A stretch of 64,000 bases of DNA, from positions 6,200,001-6,264,000 of the forward strand of contig NZ_CP114901.1 of NCBI RefSeq assembly GCF_027497175.1. Direction: 5' to 3'. This stretch comes from Verrucosispora sp. WMMD573 (GTDB lineage Bacteria > Actinomycetota > Actinomycetes > Mycobacteriales > Micromonosporaceae). Below, piece after piece: positions 32,818 through 41,187 of the stretch (positions are counted from its first letter, which is position 1; each line of letters starts with the position of its first letter). Both the position numbers and the translations under genes were made by a program. The notes below the pieces were generated by a model. That model had not been told where the DNA came from. It made no database searches and was given only the letters and a program-made list of their open reading frames with translations.

Positions 32818-33579
32818 GTGGAACTCGCCGAAGCCGCGTTACTGCTCGCCGCCGGACTCGCCGCGGGTACGGTCAACGCGGTGGCCGGCGGTGGTTCGCT
32901 GATCACGTTTCCGGCGTTGCTCGCGATCGGGTTGCCGCCGGTGCCGGCGAACGTCACCAACTCGCTGTCGGTCGCTCCCGGGTATCTGGCCGCAGTGGCG
33001 GGCAGCCGGGTGGATCTGCCCCGGTCGCGGCTGCTGGTCGCGTTGGTGCCCACCACCGTGGTCGGGGCGCTGGTCGGTGCGGGGCTGCTCCTGGTCACCC
33101 CGGCACGGGCGTTCGAGCTGGTCGTACCGTTCCTGGTGCTGGGGGCGACCGCGCTGCTGGCGTTCCAGGACCCGCTGCGCCGGCTGGTCGGCCACCCGCG
33201 TGACCTGACGCCGCGCCGCCGGGCCGTGACCGTTCAGGTGGTGGTGGCGCTGGCCGCGGTGTACGGCGGCTACTTCGGCGCCGCCGTCGGGGTCATGCTG
33301 GTCGCCGGGTTGGCCCTGGTGCTGGACGCGACACTGGCCCGGGTGAGCGCGATCAAGAATCTGCTGTCCGCCGTGATCGGCCTGACCACTGTGGTCGTCT
33401 TCGCCATCGCCGGCCCGGTCAACTGGGCCGGTGTCGCGGTGGTCGCCCCCGCCACGCTTGTCGGCGGGTACGCCGGCGCCCGCCTGGTCCGCCGGCTTCC
33501 CTCGGTGGTCCTGAAGACCATCATCGTCGTCTTCGGCACCGTGATCGGCACCTATCTCCTCTGGCGCGTCCTCTCCTGA
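32818..33579 (+). CDS. TauE/SafE (TSUP) family permease
   Basis: 253 residues from GTG 32818, about eight membrane helices. Two family motifs appear: AAGTVNAVAGGGSLITFPALLAIGLPPVPANVTNS near the N-terminus and the second-half counterpart YGGYFGAAVGVMLVAGLAL ... SAIKNLLSAVIG. TSUP proteins are thought to move sulfite, sulfonates or other sulfur-containing or organic anions across the membrane. The substrate here is unknown. Confidence 0.9.
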   Translation: MELAEAALLLAAGLAAGTVNAVAGGGSLITFPALLAIGLPPVPANVTNSLSVAPGYLAAVAGSRVDLPRSRLLVALVPTTVVGALVGAGLLLVTPARAFELVVPFLVLGATALLAFQDPLRRLVGHPRDLTPRRRAVTVQVVVALAAVYGGYFGAAVGVMLVAGLALVLDATLARVSAIKNLLSAVIGLTTVVVFAIAGPVNWAGVAVVAPATLVGGYAGARLVRRLPSVVLKTIIVVFGTVIGTYLLWRVLS

Positions 33580-33584
33580 ACCCG

Positions 33585-33653
33585 CGATCTTGCACTCCCT
33601 GACCCCGCAAATCGGGCATCAGTTACTTTTCGCCGACCAAAGGTGCAAGATCG
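33585..33653. repeat. intergenic palindromic repeat (cgatcttgcac type)
   Basis: CGATCTTGCAC at 33585-33595 pairs with GTGCAAGATCG at 33643-33653 across 47 nt. It lies between two convergent genes and could end both transcripts. The same words are a frequent dispersed repeat in Micromonospora-type genomes, from general knowledge. Confidence 0.65.
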
Positions 33654-33673
33654 ACGAGGGCGGGGCTGGGCTG

Positions 33674-34882
33674 TCAGAGGTCGACGAGGTGGGCGGTTTC
33701 GTTTACCGAGCGGACGGCGACGCCGCCGTCGGGCCAGCGGTCCAGCACCGAGACGCCCGCCGCGTCGAGGTAGAGCCGGTGCAGGAAGGAGTCGGTGGCG
33801 GCGAGCGCGTCGCGCAGCATCAGCTTGATCGGCGAGACGTGCGAGACCACCACGACGGTCTGCCCGGGGTACGCGTCGAGCAGCCGTCGCACCACCCGGT
33901 CGCACCGTTCGGCGACGGCGGCGAACGACTCGCCGTCCGGCGGGGCGACCCGGGTGGAGGCGAGCCAGGCGTCGAGTTCACCGGCCCAGCCCTCGCGTAC
34001 CTCGGCGAAGGTGCGCCCCTCCCAGGCGCCGAAGTCGCATTCGATGAGTTCGTCGTCGCGGCGTACCGGCAGGTCACCGACGGCGGCCGCGATCGCCTCG
34101 GCGGTCGCCGTGCACCGGGACAGCGGTGAGCTGACCACGGCCACGGCGTCCGGCGCGAGCGCGGCCACCCGCGCGGCCGTGGCCCGCACCTGGGCCTGGC
34201 CCTTGCCGCTGAGCGGGATGTCACCGCGACCGGAGTACCGGCCCTGCTCGGTGTACTCGGTCTCGCCGTGCCGGACCAGGACGAGCCGGGTGGCGGTGAA
34301 GCTGGGTCGGGGCTCCCAGGACACCGGCGCGCTGGTCAGGTCGGCACCCGGTGATTCGGCCCGGGCGGCGACCTCGGCGGCACCGCCACCGGCGGGTTCC
34401 GGGCCACCGAGGCGACGCGGCGGCTCGACCACGCGGGGCGGCTCGACGGCCGGCGCGGCGACGCCGGACGAGGCGGCGGCGTCCATCGCGGCGTTGGCCA
34501 GGGCGTCGGCGTGGGTGTTGCGATCCCGGGGGATCCAGCTGAACCGTACGGCGGTGAACCGGCCGACCAGTTGGGCGGCCTCGGCGGCCAACGGGCGTAG
34601 ACCAGGGTGCTTGATCTGCCAGCGACCGCACATCTGCTCGACGACCAGCTTGGAGTCCATCCGCACCTCGACCTCGTCGGCACCGAGTTCGGCGGCGGCG
34701 GCCAGGCCGGCGATCAGTCCGCGGTACTCGGCGACGTTGTTGGTGGCGGTGCCGATCGCCTCGTTCCGCTCGGCCAGCACCTCGCCGGTGGCCGGGTCGC
34801 GGAGCACCGCCCCGTACCCGGCCGGCCCGGGGTTGCCCCGGGATCCGCCGTCGGCCTCGACGAGGACCGCGCGCGTGGCCAC
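33674..34882 (-). CDS. bifunctional RNase H / histidine phosphatase
   Basis: 402 residues from GTG 34882. N-terminal RNase HI domain (about 1-135) with the DEDD set in LVEADGGSRGNPG, ATNNVAEYRGL, VRMDSKLVVEQM and RNTHADALAN. A Pro/Ala linker (140-195) joins it to a histidine phosphatase domain with LVLVRHGETEYTEQGRYSG and VVVVSHVSPIKL. It has the same build as Rv2228c, which combines RNase H with alpha-ribazole phosphatase (CobC-like) activity. Encoded 3 bp after the zinc-ribbon gene. Confidence 0.93.
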   Translation of the reverse strand: MATRAVLVEADGGSRGNPGPAGYGAVLRDPATGEVLAERNEAIGTATNNVAEYRGLIAGLAAAAELGADEVEVRMDSKLVVEQMCGRWQIKHPGLRPLAAEAAQLVGRFTAVRFSWIPRDRNTHADALANAAMDAAASSGVAAPAVEPPRVVEPPRRLGGPEPAGGGAAEVAARAESPGADLTSAPVSWEPRPSFTATRLVLVRHGETEYTEQGRYSGRGDIPLSGKGQAQVRATAARVAALAPDAVAVVSSPLSRCTATAEAIAAAVGDLPVRRDDELIECDFGAWEGRTFAEVREGWAGELDAWLASTRVAPPDGESFAAVAERCDRVVRRLLDAYPGQTVVVVSHVSPIKLMLRDALAATDSFLHRLYLDAAGVSVLDRWPDGGVAVRSVNETAHLVDL

Positions 34883-34885
34883 CGG

Positions 34886-35623
34886 TTACAGTCCGGACTC
34901 GTTGGTGCGGACCATGATCCGGCGACACTCCTCGCAGCGGACCACATCGTCGGGGTCGGCCTTGCGGATCCGGGCCAGGTCGGCGCCGGAGAGCTCCAGT
35001 CGGCATCCGCCGCAGCGACCAGCGGTCAGCAGCGCGGCGCCGAGTCCGGTGTCGGTGCGGATCCGGTCGTAGAGCTGCACCAGGTCGGCGGGCAGGTCGT
35101 TGGCGAGGGGCTGGCGGGCGGAGCGCTTGAACTCCTCCTCGCGTCCGATCTCGGCGAGGTTGTCGTCGCGCCGCTGCTCGGTGGCGGCCCGCCGTTCCCG
35201 CACCTCGCCCAGTCGCTGCTCCACCCCGTCCAGCACCGACTGGGCGGTTTCCCGCTGCTCCATCAGCTCCAGCTCGGCGTCCTCCAGGTCGCTCTGCCGG
35301 CGGTTGAGCGAGGCCAGCTCGTGCTGGAGCGCCTCCAACTCACGGGCCGGGCCGGTGCCGGCGGCCAGCCGATCCTCGTCCTTGGTCTTGCGCGCCCGGA
35401 CCTGGTCCACGTCCTTCTCCAGCCGGGCGATGTCGCGGTCCAGGTCGTCGACCGCGACCTGGGCGCGGACCCGCTCGTCCTCCAGGGCGGACAGCTCCCG
35501 GGCGAGGGCCTCCAGTTCGGCCCGCTCGGGCAACGACCGACGCCGGTGGGCGAGCTGGGCGAGGGCGGTGTCGATCGCCTGGAGATCGAGCAGGCGGCGC
35601 TGGACCTGGGGGTCAGCCTTCAC
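34886..35623 (-). CDS. coiled-coil zinc-ribbon protein
   Basis: 245 residues from GTG 35623 with AAGGAG upstream. A long antiparallel coiled coil (about 10-175, rich in Glu, Arg and Leu) ends in a C4 zinc ribbon: CGGCRLEL and CEECRRIMV. The family (Rv2229c-like) is found next to Nif3 and RNase H/CobC genes across actinobacteria; its exact role is not settled. Its start overlaps the Nif3 stop by 11 nt, so the three genes form an operon. Confidence 0.92.
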   Translation of the reverse strand: MKADPQVQRRLLDLQAIDTALAQLAHRRRSLPERAELEALARELSALEDERVRAQVAVDDLDRDIARLEKDVDQVRARKTKDEDRLAAGTGPARELEALQHELASLNRRQSDLEDAELELMEQRETAQSVLDGVEQRLGEVRERRAATEQRRDDNLAEIGREEEFKRSARQPLANDLPADLVQLYDRIRTDTGLGAALLTAGRCGGCRLELSGADLARIRKADPDDVVRCEECRRIMVRTNESGL

Positions 35624-36515
35624 GGTCGGGCTCCTTGTCGTCCGCTGCGGGTTCGTCCGGGCGCGCGTTCGTCCGGTGCGGTGAGGCGGCGTGCACGGTC
35701 CACGGGTCGGTGTCCAGGTCGGACACCAGGGTCTCGACGCCGGGCGCGGCCCGTAGCAGCGCCGCGAGGTCGTCCAGCCACGGCCGTTCGGTGGCCCAGT
35801 GGGTGGCGTCGAGCAACGCTGGGCCTCCGGTGGCGAGGTGCTCGCCGGCCGGATGGTGGCGCAGGTCCGAGGTGAGGTAGGCGTCCACCCCGGCGGCGGT
35901 GGCGTCGGCCAGGAAACTGTCCCCGGCGCCACCGCAGACCGCCAGGGTACGCACCAGGCGGGCCGGATCGCCTGCGGCGCGCACCCCGGCGGCGGTGGCC
36001 GGTAGTGCGGCGGCGGCCCGCCGGGCCAGGTCAGCCAGGGTCAGCGGTTGGGGCAGCCGGCCGATCCGGCCGGCACCGCGCCCCTCCCCTTCGGCGGGGG
36101 TACCGGGGCGGGCCGGTCGCAGCGGGCGCAGGTCGAGCAGGCCAAACCGGGCGGCGAGGGCGTCGGACACGCCCGGTACGGCCACGTCGGCGTTGGTGTG
36201 CGCGACGTACAGCGCAACATCAGCCTTGATCAACTGGTGGACGATGCGGCCCTTGTAGGTGGTCGGCGCCACCGACGAGACCCCGCGCAGCAGCAGCGGA
36301 TGATGGGCGATGATCATGTCGACGCCCGCGTCGAGCGCCTCCGCGACCGTCTCGGGTACCACGTCCACGACGCAGAGGAGCCGGCGGACGGGGGCGGACG
36401 GCTCACCGAGCACCAGGCCGACCCGATCCCACTCCTCGGCCCAGGCCGGCGGGTAGTGCCGCGCCACCTCGGCCACCACGTCGGCGACGGTCGGCACGGC
36501 TGCGGTTGTGCTCAC
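35613..36515 (-). CDS. Nif3-like dinuclear metal protein
   Basis: About 300 residues; GTG 36515 is preferred because homologues begin near VADVVAEVARHYPP, although the frame runs to GTG 36548. Metal-ligand motifs of the family are present: MIIAHHPLLLRG, VALYVAHTNADVAVPG and ALLDATHWATERPW. Nif3/YbgI proteins form hexameric rings and were once called GTP cyclohydrolase type 2 homologues; the reaction in the cell is unknown. First gene of the operon with the zinc-ribbon and RNase H genes. Confidence 0.9.
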   Translation of the reverse strand: MSTTAAVPTVADVVAEVARHYPPAWAEEWDRVGLVLGEPSAPVRRLLCVVDVVPETVAEALDAGVDMIIAHHPLLLRGVSSVAPTTYKGRIVHQLIKADVALYVAHTNADVAVPGVSDALAARFGLLDLRPLRPARPGTPAEGEGRGAGRIGRLPQPLTLADLARRAAAALPATAAGVRAAGDPARLVRTLAVCGGAGDSFLADATAAGVDAYLTSDLRHHPAGEHLATGGPALLDATHWATERPWLDDLAALLRAAPGVETLVSDLDTDPWTVHAASPHRTNARPDEPAADDKEPDREG

Positions 36516-36657
36516 GGCCGGTGAGCTTACCGGCGTCAGCGCGTCCACCGGACGTCACCCGGCCGCGGACCTTGCCGCGGCCGGGCCGTGAACTCTGCGG
36601 CGGCCGGTACCGAGCTGTGCCCGGGCCCGACCGGCGGCATCAGCTGTGGGATGCCGG

Positions 36658-37230
36658 TCAACCGGTCCGGCAGAGGTGGTCACGCACGGCGGTCAGCGGC
36701 AGCGCCCACGGAAAGGTGTGCTGGTGTCGCTCACCCGTCCCGGGCGGATGCAGGGGGTAGACGTCGTCACCGAAGAGCACGCCCACCCCCCATTCGGAGA
36801 GCCGCGCGAGGCCCGCCCGGAAGGCGGGGTGGGCGGCCATCGCCGCGTTGGTGTACGGCACGGCCACCAGCGGTATCCCCCGGCCCTGGGCCTCGACCAG
36901 CAGCCCCAGGGCGAGGGTGTCCGCGATGCCGGCCACCCACTTGTTGACGGTGTTGACCGTGGCCGGACAGACGATCATGGCGTCGGCGGTGGGCAGCACG
37001 TCGGGGTCGCCCGGGTTTTTGTAGTGCGTGCGTACCGGGTGACCGGTCTGACGGGCCAGGGCGGTGCGATCGACGAACTTGGCACCGTCGGGCGTGGTGA
37101 TCACGCAGACGTCCCAGCCGTCCTGCTGGGCAAGGTCGACGAGCCGGCCCACGTCTCGGGCCAGTGGTGAGCCACAGGCGATGATGTAGAGCACCTGGCG
37201 GTGCCCGTCGTGGCGGTGCGAACCGGTCAT
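36658..37230 (-). CDS. flavoprotein, PPC-decarboxylase-like
   Basis: 190 residues. LYIIACGSPLARDVGRLVDLAQQDGWDVCVITTPDGAKFVD, then ADAMIVCPATVNTVNKWVAGIADTLALGLL and VPYTNAAMAAHPAF: the fold of the flavoprotein (HFCD) family, including phosphopantothenoylcysteine decarboxylase and cysteine-peptide decarboxylases. No CoaC-CoaB fusion. It lies 13 bp downstream of an XRE regulator, so a co-regulated accessory enzyme is more likely than the housekeeping CoaC. Confidence 0.88.
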   Translation of the reverse strand: MTGSHRHDGHRQVLYIIACGSPLARDVGRLVDLAQQDGWDVCVITTPDGAKFVDRTALARQTGHPVRTHYKNPGDPDVLPTADAMIVCPATVNTVNKWVAGIADTLALGLLVEAQGRGIPLVAVPYTNAAMAAHPAFRAGLARLSEWGVGVLFGDDVYPLHPPGTGERHQHTFPWALPLTAVRDHLCRTG

Positions 37231-37243
37231 GCCGGCTCCGAGG

Positions 37244-38473
37244 TCATACTCCTACTCCCATGTGCTCAGCCAACTCCGCGATCGGAGAAGGCGGCGCACC
37301 ACGTGTGCGACGAAGGACGTCCGACATCACCTCATGGGCGATCGGGCGGCAGCGAATCTCGGACGGTGCCAGGCGGTCACCGCGCAGCAGCATCTCGCCG
37401 GCGTTGGCCACGTCGCCGATCAGAGCGAAACCCCGGGCCAGGTCGAGCAGGTGATGCGCCCGGCGTTCGGGCAGCATGGCGTCGAACAGCGCGGGCTCGA
37501 TTCTCTGGCGGTGCACCTCGACGGCCCGGCCGCCGTCGCCCAGCTCGACGGCGGCCGCCGCCCGGTGCAGCTCCACATTCGTCGGCCCGAACGAGGTCCA
37601 GTAGTGGTTGTGGTCGCCGCCGAGCTCGACCGCCGCCGCGTGGGCTCCGTCGAGCAGATCTTCGACGGTGGCGCTGTCACCGATGCGTGAGGCGGCCATC
37701 GCACCCTGGAGCAGCAGCATCCCGTAGACGGAGAGGCGTTCGGGACGACTGTCGTTGCCGCCGCCCGGGGCCAGTTGGTTGGCGATCCGCACGTTCAGCT
37801 CAAGCGCCGGCCGGGGCCGACCCATCGCCACCAGCGCGTTGCAGACCCGGGTGGCGGCCACCCCGGCGAGCAGCTGGTCGTCGGCGCGCTGGGCGACGGC
37901 GATGGAACGGTCGGCGGCGAGCCAGGCGAGATCGCACTCGCCGAGTTTGCGCAACACCGAGGAGGCGAGCTGGTAGACCTGCCCGAGCAGGTGGGCGGCA
38001 CGCTGGGACTGGTCTCCCCCGTACGCCGCGTCGGCCGCCTGGGCATCGCGGAGCAGCTTCGGCAGGGCCCGGGTGAGCATCCCGTAGCGCCCGTACTGGT
38101 AGGTGAGCCAGGCGTGGGTGACCGCCTTGCTCATGTCGGCCAGCGGCGGTGGGCTCGGTGCCGCGTCGAAGTACGCGCTGATCGAGTCGTACCGCTCCAG
38201 CGCGGCCCGGATCTCCTCGACCTCGAACTGGTCGATGCAGTTGAGCGCGTCGGTACGCCGCTCCGGATCCTTGCCGAGCAGCAACTGCACGTCCATCTGA
38301 AGGATGTCGGCGATCTCGTAGAGCACGGAGAACTTGTCCAGCCGCCGCACACCCCGCTCGATCTTGTCGACCCAGCTCTTCGACTTGCCCAACCGGTCGG
38401 CGAAGACCTGCTGAGACATTTTCCGCCGGCCGCGCCAGTACGCCACCCGCCGCCCGATGGGTAGCTCGTCCAT
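37244..38473 (-). CDS. XRE-family regulator with TPR-like C-terminus
   Basis: 409 residues from ATG 38473 with GGGGAG in front. N-terminal helix-turn-helix (IGRRVAYWRGRRKMSQQVFADRLGKSKSWVDKIERGVRRLDKFSVLYEIADIL). The rest is helical, with TPR-like repeats (RAAHLLGQVYQLASSVLRKLGECDLAWLAADRSIAVA; RRAHHLLDLARGFALIGDVANAGEML). This layout is common in actinobacterial regulators that pair with small partner genes. Divergent from the prim-pol gene with 249 bp between. Confidence 0.9.
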   Translation of the reverse strand: MDELPIGRRVAYWRGRRKMSQQVFADRLGKSKSWVDKIERGVRRLDKFSVLYEIADILQMDVQLLLGKDPERRTDALNCIDQFEVEEIRAALERYDSISAYFDAAPSPPPLADMSKAVTHAWLTYQYGRYGMLTRALPKLLRDAQAADAAYGGDQSQRAAHLLGQVYQLASSVLRKLGECDLAWLAADRSIAVAQRADDQLLAGVAATRVCNALVAMGRPRPALELNVRIANQLAPGGGNDSRPERLSVYGMLLLQGAMAASRIGDSATVEDLLDGAHAAAVELGGDHNHYWTSFGPTNVELHRAAAAVELGDGGRAVEVHRQRIEPALFDAMLPERRAHHLLDLARGFALIGDVANAGEMLLRGDRLAPSEIRCRPIAHEVMSDVLRRTRGAPPSPIAELAEHMGVGV

Positions 38474-38722
38474 CTCCCCAGTCCTCCCTCTGCTGGAGCC
38501 CTGGCCGAGGGCCGGGGGCCGTTCCGTGGGCGCGGCGATCCGTCCGGATCTCAAGTTTTCGCTGGTCGCACAGGAGGTGCGTCAGCCGTCCGGCCGAGCC
38601 TCGTACTTTCGTGCAAGTTGCATCGGCCACTTTGTCAAACAAAACGATGGCGGGCTACGGCAGTGACGGGTCTCGAGGTACGAGCTGACGCCGGTCAGGC
38701 GCGGCGAGGGGAGATGGCACCA

Positions 38723-39394
38723 ATGTGGGGGAATGTCGCACCGCACGTGGCGCGTCTGTCGCCGTTGGAACGGGTACGGCTGCGCCGGATCGCCGTGCGG
38801 TACGCCTTGCACGGCTGGGCCATCACCCCGGGCGCCTGCCTGGCGCGGAACCGCTTCGTCTGCGGCCGGGCCGGCTGCCCGACCGTCGGCTGCCATCCTG
38901 CTCTGGAGGACTGGGAGCACGCGGCCAGCACCGACCCGGCGCGAGTGGCCACCTGGTGGCGGTCCCGGCCACATGGCGTACTGCTGCCCACCGGCCGCTC
39001 CTTCGACGTGCTGGAGGTTCCCGCCCACCTGGGCCGGCTGGTTCTGGATGCGGTGCGCGTCCACCCGGTCGGCCCGGGGGTACGCGGACCGGTGCTGGTC
39101 ACCCCGACCGGGCGGTGGATGTTCCTGGTCCGGCCGGGCGACCCGCTGCGACCGGAACTGGAGCACTGTTTCGACGTGGTGCTGCACGGTCGTGGCTCGT
39201 GGATTCCGGCGCCACCCACCCGGCTGCCCGAGGGCCAGGTCCGCTGGGCGGTGGCACCGGAACAGGCCCGGTGGCAGCTACCGGACGCCTACCTGGTGCA
39301 GAACACGCTGGTCGAGGCGCTGCGTGCGACTGGCGTGACGCTGACGTCGGCGCTGGTCCCCGGGCACCTTCCGCTGCCCCGCCGAGGCCGCTGA
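38723..39394 (+). CDS. bifunctional DNA primase/polymerase N-domain protein
   Basis: About 224 residues from ATG 38723 (38714 is possible but lies on top of the GGGGAG site). The N-terminal half matches the prim-pol domain: RRIAVRYALHGWAITPGACLARNRFVCGRAGCPTVGCHPALEDWEHAAS..., WWRSRPHGVLLPTGRSFDVLEVPA. The Cys motif is kept. No helicase follows, so it is the stand-alone form often found next to XRE regulators in actinobacteria; a regulatory or DNA-repair role is unproven. Confidence 0.8.
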   Translation: MWGNVAPHVARLSPLERVRLRRIAVRYALHGWAITPGACLARNRFVCGRAGCPTVGCHPALEDWEHAASTDPARVATWWRSRPHGVLLPTGRSFDVLEVPAHLGRLVLDAVRVHPVGPGVRGPVLVTPTGRWMFLVRPGDPLRPELEHCFDVVLHGRGSWIPAPPTRLPEGQVRWAVAPEQARWQLPDAYLVQNTLVEALRATGVTLTSALVPGHLPLPRRGR

Positions 39395-39850
39395 ACGGGC
39401 ACCGGGCTCGGCCGTCGCCGGCCCCTGCCGGACCGCCTCCGGCACCTGCCTCGCCGCGCTCCGCCGCACCGGCAGCGAGACCCGAACCTACCGGCGCTCG
39501 TTGAATCCTTCGACGGCGCGCCCGCGCCGGGAGCGGGGATGCGATGTCCACCGGCGACACCAGAAACCACCCGGGCGGAGCAGAGCCGCCCCGGCGACAC
39601 CGACCCGGCCACCGATGGGCGGCCACCCGTCCCCCGGGCGCCCGGCCCGGCCGTCCCCGGCCAACCGGATCCCGCCCAGCCACCACCCACCGCCCAGCCC
39701 GCTGGCCCTGACCCGGTTCCCCTCCGGCACGGCGCCACATCATTAGCCAGCTCACCGCAGCGCCGGACCCGTGGCAGCGGCGATGGTCTCCGGCCGGCGC
39801 GTCGACAGCCATGACTGCCCCGGCACAGTCTGCTGGCGTGGGACGGGGGC
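39395..39850. other. 456-bp gap without a supported gene
   Basis: Open frames here on both strands are Pro/Arg/Gly-rich and lack ribosome-binding sites; I regard them as compositional. The region lies between convergent genes (prim-pol and apbE). No strong terminator hairpin stands out. Confidence 0.5.
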
Positions 39851-40624
39851 CTAGTTGGTCAGTGGCAGGTTGGTGGAGTGCAGGCACCGCGCGTCGTCGG
39901 TGACCACCACGTGCCGGTGCCCGGGCAGCCGATCCAGCCAGCCGATCCCCGCCAGGCCCATGGCCACCGCCGCGGTGGCGTACGCGTCGGCCAACCCGAG
40001 GTCGTGCCCGACCACCGTCACCGAGCGCAGACCCCGGGCGGGCGCGCCACGACGAGGATCCCGCACGTGCGGGCCACGTTCGTAGACACCCGACGTGGCG
40101 ACCGCCAGGTCTGTCCCGGTGAGCACCACGCATACCGCCGCCGGGTTCCACGGGTGCCGCACACCGATCCGCCACGGCAGCCCGGTCGAGGAGCGGCCCC
40201 GCACCCGGACGTCACCACCGGCGTTCAGGCAGTGGTTGTCGACGCCCGTCGCGCGCAACCGGTCCGAGGCCACCTGGACCGCCCAGCCCTTGACGTACCC
40301 GGACGGATCCAACCGCCCGGTGGCGTACGCGTCGAAGAAGCCGTCGGTGACGCTCCACAGGTCGGCGCACCGTTCCAGCACCCGGCGCAGGTCGGCCGAC
40401 GCCTCGGACAGCAGCAGTTCGCCCCGGTCGAAGCGACACACCTCGCTGTCCGGCCGGTACGTGCTGAACCTCGCGTCCACCTCGCGCAGCCAGGCGAACA
40501 CCTCGTCGGCCAGCGCGGCCAGCTCGGTCGTGGGCCGGTCGTCGGCGATGTCGAGACTGACCGGGGTGCCCATCACGTGTTCGACCCGACGCAGCCCGGG
40601 TCGGGTCGAGGTGTCCGCGCTCAT
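39851..40624 (-). CDS. apbE: FAD:protein FMN transferase
   Basis: 257 residues from ATG 40624, overlapping the stop of the FMN-binding gene. Family marks: MGTPVSLDIADD, REVDARFSTYRPDSEVCRFDRG, GFFDAY, DPSGYVKGWAVQ, NAGGDVRVRG and SVTVVGHDLGLADAYATAAVAMG. ApbE moves FMN from FAD onto a Thr or Ser of target proteins outside the membrane. No clear signal peptide. The adjacent protein carries a fitting target motif, so it is the likely substrate. Confidence 0.92.
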   Translation of the reverse strand: MSADTSTRPGLRRVEHVMGTPVSLDIADDRPTTELAALADEVFAWLREVDARFSTYRPDSEVCRFDRGELLLSEASADLRRVLERCADLWSVTDGFFDAYATGRLDPSGYVKGWAVQVASDRLRATGVDNHCLNAGGDVRVRGRSSTGLPWRIGVRHPWNPAAVCVVLTGTDLAVATSGVYERGPHVRDPRRGAPARGLRSVTVVGHDLGLADAYATAAVAMGLAGIGWLDRLPGHRHVVVTDDARCLHSTNLPLTN

Positions 40625-41175
40625 CGGGTCTGGTCGATCGCGGCCTGCAAGGACCGTCGGTAGGAGTCGCTGGTCGCGGTCGCGCCCGAGATGGTGTCCA
40701 GGTCGGCGCTCTGCCGTTCCACCACCATCCCCACCGCACCGCTGTACCGGCTGTCGACCTGGTCGCTGCGCTGGTCGGACTGGGCCGTCCCGCGCGGCAA
40801 CCGCTGCGCCGCCGCATTGACGATCTGATCGCCGACCACCGTGATGCGGACCTGTACGTCGCCGAACTCGTTGCTCACCACCGGACCGACGAGCGTGCTG
40901 GCGGTGGGTGTCGCGGCAGCCGGGCCGGCCCGGGACGCGGCGGGGGTACTCGGTGTGCCGCTCGCAGCGGACCGGCTCGGGCCGGCAGCGCTGCGCGTCG
41001 GTCCCGGCGCGGCGTCGGCCTGCGGCGTCGTCTCGTCCGAGCCGGCCGCTGGCGCCGCCCCCTCGGCGGCGGGCACCTCCCGGACGGGTTGGCCGGTGCC
41101 CGGGGCGGCCTTGAACACCACCAGCGCGGCGGTGCTGGCGGCCAGGCCGGTGATCGCGAGGAGCGGGCGGCGCAT
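40621..41175 (-). CDS. membrane-anchored FMN-binding domain protein
   Basis: 184 residues. N-terminal signal anchor (PLLAITGLAASTAALVVF), then a Pro/Ala/Thr-rich linker (about 30-90), then the FMN-binding domain (VVSNEFGDVQVRITVVGDQIVNAAAQRLP ... LDTISGATATSDSYRRSLQAAI). The motif SGATATS holds the Thr that ApbE would flavinylate. It should face the outside of the cell and shuttle electrons from the reductase encoded upstream. Confidence 0.9.
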   Translation of the reverse strand: MRRPLLAITGLAASTAALVVFKAAPGTGQPVREVPAAEGAAPAAGSDETTPQADAAPGPTRSAAGPSRSAASGTPSTPAASRAGPAAATPTASTLVGPVVSNEFGDVQVRITVVGDQIVNAAAQRLPRGTAQSDQRSDQVDSRYSGAVGMVVERQSADLDTISGATATSDSYRRSLQAAIDQTR

Positions 41176-41187
41176 TCGGTGGCCCTC

